Positions 35,854-44,930 of a stretch of DNA of 64,000 nucleotides are shown one piece after another. Location of the stretch: the NCBI RefSeq assembly GCF_036429475.1, contig NZ_CP144125.1, positions 372,001 to 436,000 of the forward strand, in the 5' to 3' direction. The stretch is from Halalkalicoccus sp. CGA53 (GTDB taxonomy: Archaea; Halobacteriota; Halobacteria; Halobacteriales; Halalkalicoccaceae). Position 1 is the first letter of the stretch; every line of letters begins with the position of its first letter. Below the pieces are notes generated by a model, which had not been told where the DNA came from, did not search any database, and saw only the letters and a program-made list of their open reading frames with translations. The translations under genes and the position numbers were made by a program.

Positions 35854-36174
35854 CTAGAACGACTCCTGGTCGTCCTGGATCCCCTCTGACTCGGCGGAGC
35901 CACCCCTGTCGCTGTAGCCCTCCCGGCCGACCGCCTCCTCGCCGACCATGTTGAACACCATCTCCCTGAGCTCCTCCTCGGTCTCGTAGGTTTGACCCTC
36001 TGCCTCGTCAAGGACGTCGGAGAGCGTCTCGGTCCCGTTGGGGTGGGAGATCTCGGCGTCGCCGTGTTCGTCGAGGAGGCCGTCGTTGTCGACCGGGTAG
36101 TCGAGCTCCGAGAGTCGCTCGTCCAGTTCGCCGAAGTCGATACCCTGCTCTCTCGAATCCTGCTCGTCGCTCAT
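35854..36174 (-). CDS. DUF5789 family protein
   Basis: A 106-residue acidic protein starting MSDEQDSREQGIDFGELDER. It matches the haloarchaeal DUF5789 pattern (LDYPVDNDGLLDEHGD, then ISHPNGTETLSDVLD and FNMVGEEAVGREGYSDRGG). Soluble, no cofactor motif. Divergent from the creatininase-family gene. Function unknown. Confidence 0.8.
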   Translation of the reverse strand: MSDEQDSREQGIDFGELDERLSELDYPVDNDGLLDEHGDAEISHPNGTETLSDVLDEAEGQTYETEEELREMVFNMVGEEAVGREGYSDRGGSAESEGIQDDQESF

Positions 36175-36261
36175 AGCGCCGGAGACGACGCCCTCCGGGC
36201 ACAAAGCCGTTGGTGTGGCACGTGCCGTGGGGGTGAAGTCCCCTCCGGCCGATCCCCCCGT

Positions 36262-37008
36262 ATGAGACTCGCCGAAGCGACGACGACCGAAGCGGCGGCG
36301 ACGGAGACGTCGCTCGCGCTGCTCCCCGTCGGGAGCACCGAACAGCACGGCCCGCACCTCCCCCTCGGAACCGACTGCATGACCGCGAGCGCCGTCGCGG
36401 AGGCCGCCGCGGACGCCTACGGGGACGAGGTGGTCCTCGCGCCGACCGTACCTATCGGAGTCGCCGAGGAGCATCGGGCGTTCTCGGGCACGCTCTGGGT
36501 GAGCCCCGACACGTTTCGATCCTACGTTCGGGAGACGGTGGCGAGCCTCGCCTACCACGGCTGGGACCGGGTGGTGGTCGTGAACGGGCACGGCGGGAAC
36601 GTCAGGGCGCTCGGCGAGGTCTGCGAGCTGATCAGCCGCCACGACGCAGCCTACGCCGTGGCGTTCACCTGGTTCGAGGCGGTCGACGACCACACGAGTG
36701 AGATGGGCCACGGCGGACCCCTCGAGACGGCGCTGGTCCGGCACAGCGATCCGGAACTCGTTCGGGAGGGTCGGGTCGAGGAGGCGCGTGCGGGTGCCGC
36801 GGACCGGTGGGGCGAGTGGGTGAGCACCGTGAACCTCGCCGTGGACTCGGCGGAGTTCACCGAGAACGGGGTGGTGGGCGATCCGACCGAGGGAAGCGCG
36901 GAGCGTGGCGAGGAACTCGAAGCGCTCGCCGCGAGCGCGCTCGTACGGCTGCTCGAGGCGATCGAAGGACGGGATCCGAGCGACCTCGACGGTGGGCGGT
37001 CGGTCTAG
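36262..37008 (+). CDS. Creatininase family metal-dependent amidohydrolase
   Basis: 248 residues. Metal-ligand motifs are PVGSTEQHGPHLPLGTD (Glu and His, about 22-38), VVNGHGGN (about 108-115) and E in HGGPLETALV. Archaeal members include the ArfB deformylase of riboflavin/F420 biosynthesis, and others process mycofactocin-like peptides. An ArfB role is plausible but not provable here. Converges on and overlaps the DUF5790 gene end. Confidence 0.85.
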   Translation: MRLAEATTTEAAATETSLALLPVGSTEQHGPHLPLGTDCMTASAVAEAAADAYGDEVVLAPTVPIGVAEEHRAFSGTLWVSPDTFRSYVRETVASLAYHGWDRVVVVNGHGGNVRALGEVCELISRHDAAYAVAFTWFEAVDDHTSEMGHGGPLETALVRHSDPELVREGRVEEARAGAADRWGEWVSTVNLAVDSAEFTENGVVGDPTEGSAERGEELEALAASALVRLLEAIEGRDPSDLDGGRSV

Positions 37009-37463
37009 TCGTCGGCCTCGGCGGCTTGGCCCTCGTCGTCCGTCTCCTCCGCATCGTCTTCGGTCCCCCCTCCGGCTTCCGCCTCCTCGAGACTGCCCTT
37101 CAGCCCCGGAACCGTGCTGGTGAGTTCGCTCACCGACTCGCGTGCGCTCTCGATCTCGCCGATCAGTGCCTCGACCTCCTCGATCTCCTCTTCCAGATCG
37201 CTCGCGTCCTCGAAAGCGTCGGCGCGCTGGCCGATGACGAACCACTTCTTCGCCTCCCGGAGCCGATCCGCGGCCTCGCCCACGTCGAGGGCGGACTTCA
37301 GTCCGTTGAGCACGCCGAGGACGTTCTCGGCCTCGGTCTTCCAGATCGAATCCGCGTCGGGAAGCTCCTCGCGTGCGGCCGAGAGGCTCTCCTCGACGTC
37401 CGCGCGCATCTCGCTCGCCGCCTCGCCGAAGAGGTCGTCGTCGTCGAGTGTGGACTGGCTCAT
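37005..37463 (-). CDS. DUF5790 family protein
   Basis: 152 residues, almost all helical and acidic (MSQSTLDDDDLFGEAASEM, WKTEAENVLGVLNGLKSAL), with a Glu/Asp-rich C-terminus. Recognised as haloarchaeal DUF5790. Soluble; function unknown. The ATG is followed upstream by a GC-rich leader and the sequence GGTTAAATAGTG. Confidence 0.8.
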   Translation of the reverse strand: MSQSTLDDDDLFGEAASEMRADVEESLSAAREELPDADSIWKTEAENVLGVLNGLKSALDVGEAADRLREAKKWFVIGQRADAFEDASDLEEEIEEVEALIGEIESARESVSELTSTVPGLKGSLEEAEAGGGTEDDAEETDDEGQAAEADD

Positions 37464-37779
37464 ACCCCACGGGACGACCCCGACGGGGTTAAATAGTGAC
37501 CTGAAAGCGGAAGTGAACGTCGGCCAGAGCGGGTCAGAGGCTACCGCCGGACGGTGGTGGATGTCGCCGGGTGCCCGGCGGAGGTCCGAGGCGGTGTGGT
37601 GGACAGTAGTGCGGTGGTGGCTCGCGGGTCCGGCGTTCGGTTTCGCTACCGAACGCCTCGCCGCGGCAGTTCGGCCTACACGCCGGGTGAGAATAAAACG
37701 CCGACGTGGCTTTCACGGTCGGAAACACTGCCGGGTACTTTTATACGCCGACCTACCCCGGCACCCGACCCGGGGGCGG
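37464..37779. other. Intergenic stretch with a strong hairpin
   Basis: No gene. Holds a perfect 10-bp stem with a 6-nt loop at 37632-37657 (GGCGTTCGGT / ACCGAACGCC). A TTTTATA tract at 37737-37745 lies beyond the MptD-like gene's stop. Confidence 0.5.
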
Positions 37780-38130
37780 TCAGTCACGCCGTTCGACGCT
37801 CACGAGCCGCATCAGTGGGTACTCCCCGTCCATCTCCATATGGGCGTCGACGGTGACGCCCTCGTACTCGACGGTGAGCGAGACCTCGGCGAACCGGCCG
37901 GTGAACTCGGTGTACTCGGCGTCGCCGGCCTCGATCGCCGCTTTCAGTGCTTCCATCCGCGGCTCGACGCTCACCTCGGCGCAGTGTGGCTGGTTCTCGA
38001 TCGATTCCTCGATGGCGCGGGCGAGGCTGTCGGCGCTCTCGGGACTCACCGGCGTCCCCGCGAACTGGTGGTAGAGCGAGCCGAACTTGATCCCCGCCTC
38101 GAAGCAGGCCTCCTGAACCTCGGTTGGCAT
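37780..38130 (-). CDS. mptD: Archaeal dihydroneopterin aldolase family protein (MptD-like)
   Basis: 116 residues from MPTEVQEACFEAGIKFG. The pattern ALYHQF..TPVSPE (here SLYHQFAGTPVSPESA) and the central helix match the MptD family. MptD cleaves dihydroneopterin to 6-hydroxymethyl-dihydropterin for tetrahydromethanopterin/folate-type cofactors. I chose the Met at 38130 over one 17 codons upstream because the upstream part is not conserved-looking. Divergent from aIF2-beta with an 87-bp gap. Confidence 0.75.
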   Translation of the reverse strand: MPTEVQEACFEAGIKFGSLYHQFAGTPVSPESADSLARAIEESIENQPHCAEVSVEPRMEALKAAIEAGDAEYTEFTGRFAEVSLTVEYEGVTVDAHMEMDGEYPLMRLVSVERRD

Positions 38131-38217
38131 AGCCGAGAGAGGGACGAGGGCGGGAAGGCATTTCTGATGGGCACGCGGCATCGCGGAACCTATACGTCAC
38201 GACGTTCTCTCACCTCC

Positions 38218-38835
38218 ATGGACTACGACTCGAGCCTCGACCGGGCGATGGAGCAGGTCCCGGACATCGCCGCGAACACCGAGCGGCTGAGCGTCCCCGA
38301 CGCGCAGGCCCAGAAAGACGGCGCGTTCACGCGCTTTACCAACCTCGGCGAGATCGCGGACACGCTGAGCCGGGAGACCGAACACGTCCACCGGTTCGTA
38401 CAGCGCGAACTCGGTACCAGTGGGAAGTTCGACGCGGAGGGCGGGCGTGCGCGGTACAACGGGAACTTCGGCCCCGGCGACTTCGACGCGGCGATCGAGA
38501 GCTACGTCGAGGAGTACGTCCGGTGTTCGGAGTGTGGCCTCCCCGACACCCGACTCGTCCGCGAGGACCGCACCCCGATGCTTCGCTGTGACGCCTGTGG
38601 CGCGTTCCGGCCGGTCACAAAACGTCGGAGCCAGACCAGCCAGCGGACCCCCGACGCGATCGAGGAGGGCAACACGTACGAGCTGCAGATCACGGACACG
38701 GGGCGAAAGGGCGACGGCGTCGCCAAGCGCGGGAAGTACACGATCTTCGTGCCGGGCGCGAGCGAGGGCGACACCGTGACGGTCTACATCAACAACGTCA
38801 GCGGCAACCTCGCGTTCGCGCGCCGGACGGAGTGA
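38218..38835 (+). CDS. eif2b: Translation initiation factor IF-2 subunit beta with TRAM domain
   Basis: 205 residues. The core domain is at about 20-100 (TRFTNLGEIADTLSRETEHV), the zinc ribbon uses C103, C106, C124 and C127 (CSECGLPDT, CDACG), and the C-terminal TRAM domain is at about 148-203 (ITDTGRKGDGVAKRGKYTIF). It joins the alpha and gamma subunits to deliver initiator tRNA to the ribosome. The TRAM fusion is the normal haloarchaeal form. Ends 41 bp before the Azf-like gene. Confidence 0.93.
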   Translation: MDYDSSLDRAMEQVPDIAANTERLSVPDAQAQKDGAFTRFTNLGEIADTLSRETEHVHRFVQRELGTSGKFDAEGGRARYNGNFGPGDFDAAIESYVEEYVRCSECGLPDTRLVREDRTPMLRCDACGAFRPVTKRRSQTSQRTPDAIEEGNTYELQITDTGRKGDGVAKRGKYTIFVPGASEGDTVTVYINNVSGNLAFARRTE

Positions 38836-38876
38836 ACCGGACGCTACTTACTCCCGCCCGTCCTCGCATCGGGTGA

Positions 38877-39623
38877 ATGGACGGCCCTGTCCTGCTCACC
38901 GGCTCCGAGGGACGCGTCGGTCGGGCGATCCTCGCCGGGCTGGGCGAGCGCTACGACTGGCGTCTGCTCGACCGCGAACCCCCCAGAGAGGATCACCCCG
39001 GCGAGTTCGTGGTCGCGGACGTGACCGACGAGTCGGAGATGCGCTCGGCGGTCGAGGACGCCAGTGCGGTGATCCACCTCGCGGGCGATCCGAGACGGGA
39101 GGCACCCTGGAACAGCGTTCTACGGAACAACATCGACGGGACGTACGTCACGATGCTGGCGGCCGCGGAGGCCGGGGTCGAGCGGTTCGTCTTCGCCTCC
39201 TCGAACCACGCCGTCGGCGCCTACGAGACCGACGAACGCACGCCCGACATCTACCGGCCCGACGACGAGTTTCGGCTGACCGGCGACGAACCCTACCGGC
39301 CGGGCAACGTCTACGGCGTCTCGAAGGCCACCGGCGAGATCCTCGGCCGGTACTTCCACGACGAGTACGGCCTCTCGGTGGTCTGCGTCCGCATCGGCAA
39401 CCTGACGAAGGGCCACCCGCCGGAGGACTACGAGCGCGGACAGGCGATGTGGCTGAGCCACCGCGACTGCGCTCACCTCTTCGACCGGTGTCTACGAGCG
39501 GAGTACGGCTACGAGATCGTCTACGGCATCAGCGACAACGACCGGAAGTACTACTCGATCGACCGCGCCCGCGAGGTGCTCGGCTACCGGCCCAGGGACA
39601 ACTCCGCCGAACACGTCGACTAG
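38877..39623 (+). CDS. azf: NAD-dependent epimerase/dehydratase, Azf-like glucose-6-phosphate dehydrogenase
   Basis: A 248-residue extended SDR. The cofactor motif is LLTGSEGRVGRAI (about 6-18), the catalytic Ser/Tyr/Lys are in FASSNHAVGAY and NVYGVSKATGE, and RIGNLTKG follows. It resembles haloarchaeal Azf, the NAD+-linked G6P dehydrogenase of the oxidative pentose route in Haloferax, and also uronate dehydrogenases. The first is my preferred call. Convergent with and overlapping the DUF309 gene. Confidence 0.75.
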   Translation: MDGPVLLTGSEGRVGRAILAGLGERYDWRLLDREPPREDHPGEFVVADVTDESEMRSAVEDASAVIHLAGDPRREAPWNSVLRNNIDGTYVTMLAAAEAGVERFVFASSNHAVGAYETDERTPDIYRPDDEFRLTGDEPYRPGNVYGVSKATGEILGRYFHDEYGLSVVCVRIGNLTKGHPPEDYERGQAMWLSHRDCAHLFDRCLRAEYGYEIVYGISDNDRKYYSIDRAREVLGYRPRDNSAEHVD

Positions 39624-40237
39624 AACAGCCCGGAGACGTCCTCTTCCTCCGCGAGTCGCCGCGAGACGTGTTCCTCTAGCCGCCGGTACGCGATCTCTCT
39701 CCGGTCGGGTTCGCGGGCGAAATCCAGAACGAGCGTGACGAACGGGCTCGTCTCGTACCCCGATTCGAGGTCTCGATCGGCGTACTCGATCGCCGTCTCG
39801 ACGATCGCCTCGTCGTAGCCGTCTCCCTCCTCCGCGAACACCGCCGCTGCTATCGTACTCTCCTCGAAGTCCAGCTCGGAGAGCGAGAGCGCCTCGTTCT
39901 CGTGAGTGAGCGGAGGCGGTTCCGAGCGTTCGATCCACTCCGGATCGCTCGCGAGAAGGGAGAGCGTCCCGCGAACGGGCCGCAGGTCCACGCCGTTCGG
40001 GCGGTCGCCGAGACCCTCCAGATAGGCGAGCGCACTCCCGGCGAGGCCGGTTGCCCCAGTCCAGTTTCTCCCCCTCGCGTGATAGATCGTGGCGGTGAAC
40101 TGTATCAGCCCCTGGAGGAGACGTGCTTCGTCGCTCTCCCGGTCCAGTCCGAGCCAGACCCCCTCCCAGGCGTCGTGGGCGGCGTGGTGTTCGCCGGCGT
40201 TGTAGATGGCGATACCGGCACGGAGCGGTCCGCGCAT
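39620..40237 (-). CDS. DUF309 domain protein
   Basis: 205 residues starting MRGPLRAGIAIYNAGEHHAA. The DUF309 signature is the helix HHAAHDAWEGVWLGL and LLQGLIQFTATIYHARGRNW, a helical protein fold of unknown function. Start chosen at 40237 because the N-terminal helix begins there. Soluble. Confidence 0.82.
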   Translation of the reverse strand: MRGPLRAGIAIYNAGEHHAAHDAWEGVWLGLDRESDEARLLQGLIQFTATIYHARGRNWTGATGLAGSALAYLEGLGDRPNGVDLRPVRGTLSLLASDPEWIERSEPPPLTHENEALSLSELDFEESTIAAAVFAEEGDGYDEAIVETAIEYADRDLESGYETSPFVTLVLDFAREPDRREIAYRRLEEHVSRRLAEEEDVSGLF

Positions 40238-40411
40238 GCGCCGGGTTCGGGTACGGAACGGATATGTGCTTCGACCGGAGAGCTTGCGCTTGCCGGCCCC
40301 CACGCTTTATTCCTGGTTCACCTCCGATAGATCGCATGGAAAGAGATCACGTCCGGAGTACGGTAGCGTCGCGTGAAGCGGAACCAACGGCAGACCGACG
40401 GGGTGACCGCC

Positions 40412-40558
40412 ATGATTGAGCTCGCGATCCTCTTCGCGATCCTCGCGATCGTCGCTGGCGCCCTCGGCGCCGGTGGCGTCGCCGGCATGTCGATGTCGAT
40501 CGCGAAGTGGCTGATCATCGCGTTCGTGATCCTGGCGATCATCACCGCGCTGCTCTGA
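40412..40558 (+). CDS. DUF1328-like small membrane protein
   Basis: 48 residues, two hydrophobic helices with the pattern [20 protein letters not shown], matching the DUF1328 small membrane family. Function unknown. Upstream in-frame sequence is hydrophilic and not part of the family. Confidence 0.75.
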   Translation: MIELAILFAILAIVAGALGAGGVAGMSMSIAKWLIIAFVILAIITALL

Positions 40559-40861
40559 CCGCGCCACGGCCGCACCGGCGAGCCGGCCGACTCGGGAACG
40601 GATCCGATCGGACTGCATCCGCCGACGTACCGGGACGAGAACTCCGTGCCGTGCATTCGATTTCTTCGCGCCCGACCGGGGAGCGACGTGGCCGCTTGCG
40701 TGCTCGATCGTTCAAACATCCGTGTCGCCCGTTATCGGAACGCGACGGCTCGCTTCGCTCGCCGTGTTGCGTTCCGAAAACGTCCTGACGGAGTCTCACG
40801 CGAACGTAGTGAGCGTGAGGCACGTCAGGACGCGAATGAGTGAACGAAGTGAACGAATGAG
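40559..40861. other. Intergenic stretch with stacked hairpins and partial tRNA-Arg 3' copies
   Basis: No gene. A hairpin at 40737-40775 (GGAACGC…GCGTTCC) and another at 40781-40832, whose outer arms CGTCCTGACG / CGTCAGGACG equal the last bases of the adjacent tRNA-Arg. Confidence 0.6.
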
Positions 40862-40934
40862 CGTCCTGACGGAGATTTGAACTCCGGTCACAGGCTCCGC
40901 AAGCCCGTAGGATGGTCCACTACCCTACCAGGAC
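40862..40934 (-). tRNA. tRNA-Arg (GCG)
   Basis: The acceptor GTCCTGG pairs with TCAGGAC, discriminator G. The anticodon stem CGGGC/GCCTG encloses loop TTGCGGA with anticodon GCG, and the T arm is CGGAG-TTCAAAT-CTCCG. No intron. Confidence 0.93.
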
Positions 40935-41045
40935 ACAGAGAGTGCTTCGCCGCATCGACGTAAATGGGTTACGATCCGGGGGGAAGACGAAAAGCCCGGT
41001 TTTAGTTTACACCAAAGATTTATTCTCAACGGTCTTTGATCGGGT

Positions 41046-41660
41046 ATGAAGCGACGGGCCCTCCTCGGAATCGGTGGCTCGACGGTCGCGTTCGCGGTAA
41101 CGGGCTGTCTCGACGACACCGACCCGATCAGCGAACCCGACGAGGCCGACGACGTGACCGACGATGGTGCCGAGACGGAGGAGCCACACGGGGACGACCC
41201 CGGCGAGAGCGACGACGAAGCCGACGACCGCGGAGACGACGGCGAAGAAGGTGACGAGAACGGGACCGGAGATCGGGACGACTCGGAGGGGGGTGACGAC
41301 GAGCCGGGCACCGACCACGGGGACGACCCAACCGTCGTCAGTACCGAGTTCGAGGTCGTCTCCAAGGGTGGGGGCGGCGAGGGCGACGGAGAGGCTCGGA
41401 TCGAACGAGAGGGCGAGAGCGTCCGTGTCCAGGGCTCGATCGTAGGATGGAACGGCTGCTACACCGCCCGTCTCGAGGAGGCCGTCGTCGAGAATGGAAC
41501 GTTAGTCGTCCGCGTCGAGGCGTACGAGGACGCCGAGGAGGGCGAGATGTGCACGCAGGCGCTCGTGGTCATCGAGTACGAAGTCAGGATCGAACTCGCC
41601 GGCGAGGTGACAGGGGTCCGCGTCGAACACGACGGAGAAGCGGTCGCGAGCGAGGGCTAA
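41046..41660 (+). CDS. Tat lipoprotein with acidic linker
   Basis: 204 residues. MKRRALLGIGGSTVAFAVTGC is a twin-arginine signal ending in a lipobox (AVTGC, Cys near 21). About 70 residues of Asp/Glu/Gly linker follow, then a small beta-domain (ESVRVQGSIVGWNGCYTARL) with two cysteines that could form a disulfide. A surface-anchored protein of unknown function. Precedes the methyltransferase by 51 bp. Confidence 0.75.
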   Translation: MKRRALLGIGGSTVAFAVTGCLDDTDPISEPDEADDVTDDGAETEEPHGDDPGESDDEADDRGDDGEEGDENGTGDRDDSEGGDDEPGTDHGDDPTVVSTEFEVVSKGGGGEGDGEARIEREGESVRVQGSIVGWNGCYTARLEEAVVENGTLVVRVEAYEDAEEGEMCTQALVVIEYEVRIELAGEVTGVRVEHDGEAVASEG

Positions 41661-41711
41661 GTGCGTCCGGGAGAGAGGTGGGTTCTTTTACACGGTGGAC
41701 GTGGACCGGGT

Positions 41712-42464
41712 ATGACCGACCGGTGGGATCCCGACCACTACGACGACGCGCTCGGGTTCGTCTCCGCGTACGGCGCCGACCTCGTGACGCTGCTCGATCC
41801 GAGCCCCGACGAACGGATCCTCGACCTGGGGTGTGGGACCGGGCACCTCACCGATAAAATCGCCGAGAGCGGGGCGGCGGTCGTCGGACTGGACAGGTCA
41901 CTGGAGATGGCGGGTGAGGCGCAGGAGAGCTACGACCACCCGTTTCTCACCGGCGACGCCCGGGCACTCCCGTTCCGGAACCTCGACGCCGTCTTCTCGA
42001 ACGCCGCGCTCCACTGGATCCCACGGGAGGACCAGCCTGCCGTCTGCGAGTCCATCCACGACGCGCTCGCCCCGGGAGGACGGCTCGTCTGCGAGTTCGG
42101 GGGAGCGGGCAACGTCGAGGCGATCACCGAGGCGCTCCTCGCCGAACTCGAGGAGAGAGACTACGACGCCGACCACCCGTGGTACTTTCCGACGGTCGGC
42201 GAGCACGCGACGCTGCTGGAGGAGGCGGGACTGGAGGTCACCTACGCCCGCCTGTTCGATCGTCCGACGACGCTTTCGGGCGAGTCGGGATTGCGTGACT
42301 GGATCGAAGGGTTCGGTGATCGGTTTTTCACCGGGGTTCCGGAGGGCGTTCGAGCCGACGTGATACGGGACGCGGAGGAGCGGCTTCGAAGCGAGCTGTT
42401 CGACGGCGCGGACTGGACCGCCGACTACCGGCGGCTGCGGATCGTCGCGGTTCGGCGGGAGTGA
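41712..42464 (+). CDS. SAM-dependent methyltransferase (trans-aconitate methyltransferase-like)
   Basis: 250 residues. SAM motif I is ILDLGCGTGHLTDKI (about 37-51), motif II GLDRSLEMAGEAQ, and VFSNAALHWIPRED is typical of the Tam/COQ5-like class. Soluble. Substrate unknown. The Met at 41712 (MTDRWDPDHYDD) is preferred over one 17 codons upstream because the fold starts there. Confidence 0.85.
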   Translation: MTDRWDPDHYDDALGFVSAYGADLVTLLDPSPDERILDLGCGTGHLTDKIAESGAAVVGLDRSLEMAGEAQESYDHPFLTGDARALPFRNLDAVFSNAALHWIPREDQPAVCESIHDALAPGGRLVCEFGGAGNVEAITEALLAELEERDYDADHPWYFPTVGEHATLLEEAGLEVTYARLFDRPTTLSGESGLRDWIEGFGDRFFTGVPEGVRADVIRDAEERLRSELFDGADWTADYRRLRIVAVRRE

Positions 42465-42470
42465 AACGGC

Positions 42471-43583
42471 TTACCAGCCGTCGAACTCGATCTCGACGCC
42501 GCAGAAGTCGGAGAACCGCCGGAGGTAGCGCTGTTTGCTCTCCTTATTCAGACTCGTGTATACAAAGTGTCCCTGGTCTAGGTCCCTAAACGAGCGCATC
42601 TCCGAACCGTCCGTGCTCACCGGTTCGTCGTTGAGTATCGCGGTCTTCCGTCCGGGGACGTAGGGGAACTGCGGCAGGTTCCTGACGAGGCCGTGGTTCG
42701 CGACGAGGTAGCCCGTCACGTCCCGCATCAGATCGCTCTGGTCGTCGCTATAGAAGGCGACCCGTTCGCCGTCCACGATCACGGTAGCGTGATACTGGTC
42801 CGATCCACGGCCGGTCGACTCTACAGACGTGCTAGCGCTCGGTTTCCCCGACGCTGGATCCGTCTGCTCTTCCGGTTCGATGTCCTCCATTTCGGCTATC
42901 TCGGAGCCCTGCTGCCCGTTCTCCAGATCGGCGATCAGTTCGTCGATGAACCCCTTCGCGTGCGATTCGGCAGGCTGGGAGGCGACCTCTCCGGCGGTCT
43001 CGACCACTAATTTCCGAATACGGTTCGCCAGTTCCTCCTTACCCTCGGAGAGCGAGGCGACCGCCCGCTGCCTGCGTTCGACGTTCCGGTAGATCGTATC
43101 CGCCGCCCCCGACTCGATCGACTCCTTCGTGAGCGCGTTCACCATCCACTCGTTCGCGCCGAGATCCGCGAGCGAACTCCGCCCGATCCGGCGGACAGAC
43201 GGGTCGTCGGCGCTCTTTCGCAGCCGGTAGAGTTCGAACCGTTTCCCGTTGGTGAGCAGTCCCCAGTCGACCCACTCCTGTTTCATGTAGCTGCGGAGCT
43301 GTTCGGCGTGCGTCGAGCCGGTGATGGAGGTGTCACAGCCCTTCGCCTCGACGAACACCGAGGGGACGCCCTCGATCAACAGCGCGTAGTCGGCCTTCTT
43401 CTTCGTCGAGCCCATCTGAACGGAGTACTCGAGGGCGACGTCCTCGGAGTAGAGGTCCCAGCCGAGGACGTCCCGGACGAACGGATCGACGAGTTTCGTC
43501 CGCGTGTTCTGCTCGTCCATCTGGGGAGAGCTCTCGACGAGTGCGGTAGAACGGTCGACGAACTCCCCGAGAGCGCCCTGCAT
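42471..43583 (-). CDS. HSDR_N (type I restriction R-subunit N-terminal) domain protein, orphan
   Basis: 370 residues. The N-terminal 200 residues hold a PD-(D/E)xK nuclease core: D65 (KKADYALLI) and E79-x-K81 (VFVEAKG), with QLRSYM and WGLLTNGKRFELYR typical of HSDR_N. There is no helicase motor. The C-terminal 100 residues are a separate beta domain (YHATVIVDGERVAFYSDD). No methylase or specificity gene is adjacent, so it is a stand-alone nuclease-like protein, perhaps for defence or DNA repair. Confidence 0.78.
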   Translation of the reverse strand: MQGALGEFVDRSTALVESSPQMDEQNTRTKLVDPFVRDVLGWDLYSEDVALEYSVQMGSTKKKADYALLIEGVPSVFVEAKGCDTSITGSTHAEQLRSYMKQEWVDWGLLTNGKRFELYRLRKSADDPSVRRIGRSSLADLGANEWMVNALTKESIESGAADTIYRNVERRQRAVASLSEGKEELANRIRKLVVETAGEVASQPAESHAKGFIDELIADLENGQQGSEIAEMEDIEPEEQTDPASGKPSASTSVESTGRGSDQYHATVIVDGERVAFYSDDQSDLMRDVTGYLVANHGLVRNLPQFPYVPGRKTAILNDEPVSTDGSEMRSFRDLDQGHFVYTSLNKESKQRYLRRFSDFCGVEIEFDGW

Positions 43584-43661
43584 GACCGATAGCCGAGCGC
43601 CGATCTGTATAAAACTACGTCATCGGTCGGGGAGGAGTTGGTGGACTGGTCCGGGTCCCCC

Positions 43662-44021
43662 TCATTCCTCGTCGTCCGGCGCGTATCCCTCGTGGATCCG
43701 GTCCATCCGCGCGGCCATCACGAAGTCCGACTTGTGGAGGCCGTCGATCTTGTGCGTCCACATCTCGACGACGACCTCGCCCCACGAGAGGTGGAGGTCC
43801 GGGTGGTGCCACTCCTCCTCTGCGAGTTCGCCGACCTCCTTCGTGAACTCCAGTGCGTCCCGGAAGTCCTCGAACTCGTACGTCCCTTCGAGGTGGTGTT
43901 CGTCCACGACCTCCCAGACGTCGGTGTCGATCTGGTCGTAGTACTCCTCTAGCTCCTCGCCCGTGAGCGGGTCGTCGTCGCTGGTACACGCGACACACTC
44001 CTGATCTGCGAGCGCTGACAT
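43662..44021 (-). CDS. Pterin-4a-carbinolamine dehydratase
   Basis: 119 residues. The active-site signature [20 protein letters not shown] (two histidines, then His and Trp) is complete, followed by [12 protein letters not shown]. The enzyme dehydrates 4a-hydroxy-tetrahydropterins; in prokaryotes it may also serve in molybdopterin or other pterin steps. Met at 44021 (MSALADQEC) chosen. Its N-terminal 25 residues carry CVAC, not typical of the family. Confidence 0.85.
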   Translation of the reverse strand: MSALADQECVACTSDDDPLTGEELEEYYDQIDTDVWEVVDEHHLEGTYEFEDFRDALEFTKEVGELAEEEWHHPDLHLSWGEVVVEMWTHKIDGLHKSDFVMAARMDRIHEGYAPDDEE

Positions 44022-44152
44022 GGGGGAGAGGAGGCTACGCTCGGACAAAAAGGATCGGTGGGAACCTGCCGGGTGAGGGCGACTCGGAACCCCTTTCCCG
44101 CCGGTGGAGACGGGATCGGGGGGTTCAATCGGCGTCGTCGACTCGCTCCGGT

Positions 44153-44887
44153 ATGACCGATACGGATTCCGATCCGTCCATCTCGGACGAGGAGGAAGTG
44201 AGGGAAGCGGAGGAGGGTGAACACGACCGGGGAGACGAGGAGTGCACGGGTCGGATCGGCGCGGAGATGGCGAGCGACAGATCCGACCTCGTCACCGTGA
44301 TGACGCACTTCTACCGTGCGGAGGTCGAACGCGTCGTCACCTGGCGGACGCGGTTCGACGAGCCGTCGTACTGGGCGGTAACGGTGATGGCCGGGCTGCT
44401 CGCGTGGGCGTTCTCGGGGTTCGAGACGCCGCACTACGTCCTCCTCATCGGGATGGTGACGCTGACGATGTTCGCGTTCATCGAGGCACACCGCTACCGG
44501 ACCTACGAGATCTGGCGTTCTCGCGTGCGGCTCCTCCAGGAGAACTTCTTCGCGGACGCGTTCGACCCCTCGACGGGACTCGAACGCGAGGGCTGGCGGG
44601 AGGCCCTCGCCCGGGACCTCCGGAGCCCGGCGCTCAAGATATCGTTCTCGGAGGCGTTCGCCCGGCGTCTCAAGCGGATCTACCTCCCCCTGCTCCTCGT
44701 GCTCCTCGCAGGCTGGCTCGTCCGGATCACCGTCTTCGAGCCGGAGACGACCTGGATCCTCGCCGCTCGGATCGCGACGATTCCGGGAGGAGTGGTCGTC
44801 GCCGCGGTCGCCCTCTTCTACGGGGTGCTGCTAGCGGTCGTGATCAGGTCCCGCCCCGGGAAGGTACAGGGGGAGTTCCACGGATAG
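44153..44887 (+). CDS. DUF2270 membrane protein
   Basis: 244 residues. An acidic N-terminus, then TMs at about 77-110 ([32 protein letters not shown]) and two near the C-terminus. [20 protein letters not shown] is the diagnostic DUF2270 loop. Function unknown. Confidence 0.85.
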   Translation: MTDTDSDPSISDEEEVREAEEGEHDRGDEECTGRIGAEMASDRSDLVTVMTHFYRAEVERVVTWRTRFDEPSYWAVTVMAGLLAWAFSGFETPHYVLLIGMVTLTMFAFIEAHRYRTYEIWRSRVRLLQENFFADAFDPSTGLEREGWREALARDLRSPALKISFSEAFARRLKRIYLPLLLVLLAGWLVRITVFEPETTWILAARIATIPGGVVVAAVALFYGVLLAVVIRSRPGKVQGEFHG

Positions 44888-44930
44888 GCGACCGGCTGGG
44901 AGGGAGAGTGAGTAGGAGAGGTAACGAACC

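Noticed and set aside
35854-37470. 538-residue minus-strand frame ending in the DUF5789 sequence
   Set aside because: Only the last 106 codons are a real protein; the rest is antisense to the creatininase gene.
42471-43583. Complete type I restriction system
   Set aside because: Neighbours are a methyltransferase of small-molecule type and a pterin dehydratase; no HsdM or HsdS.
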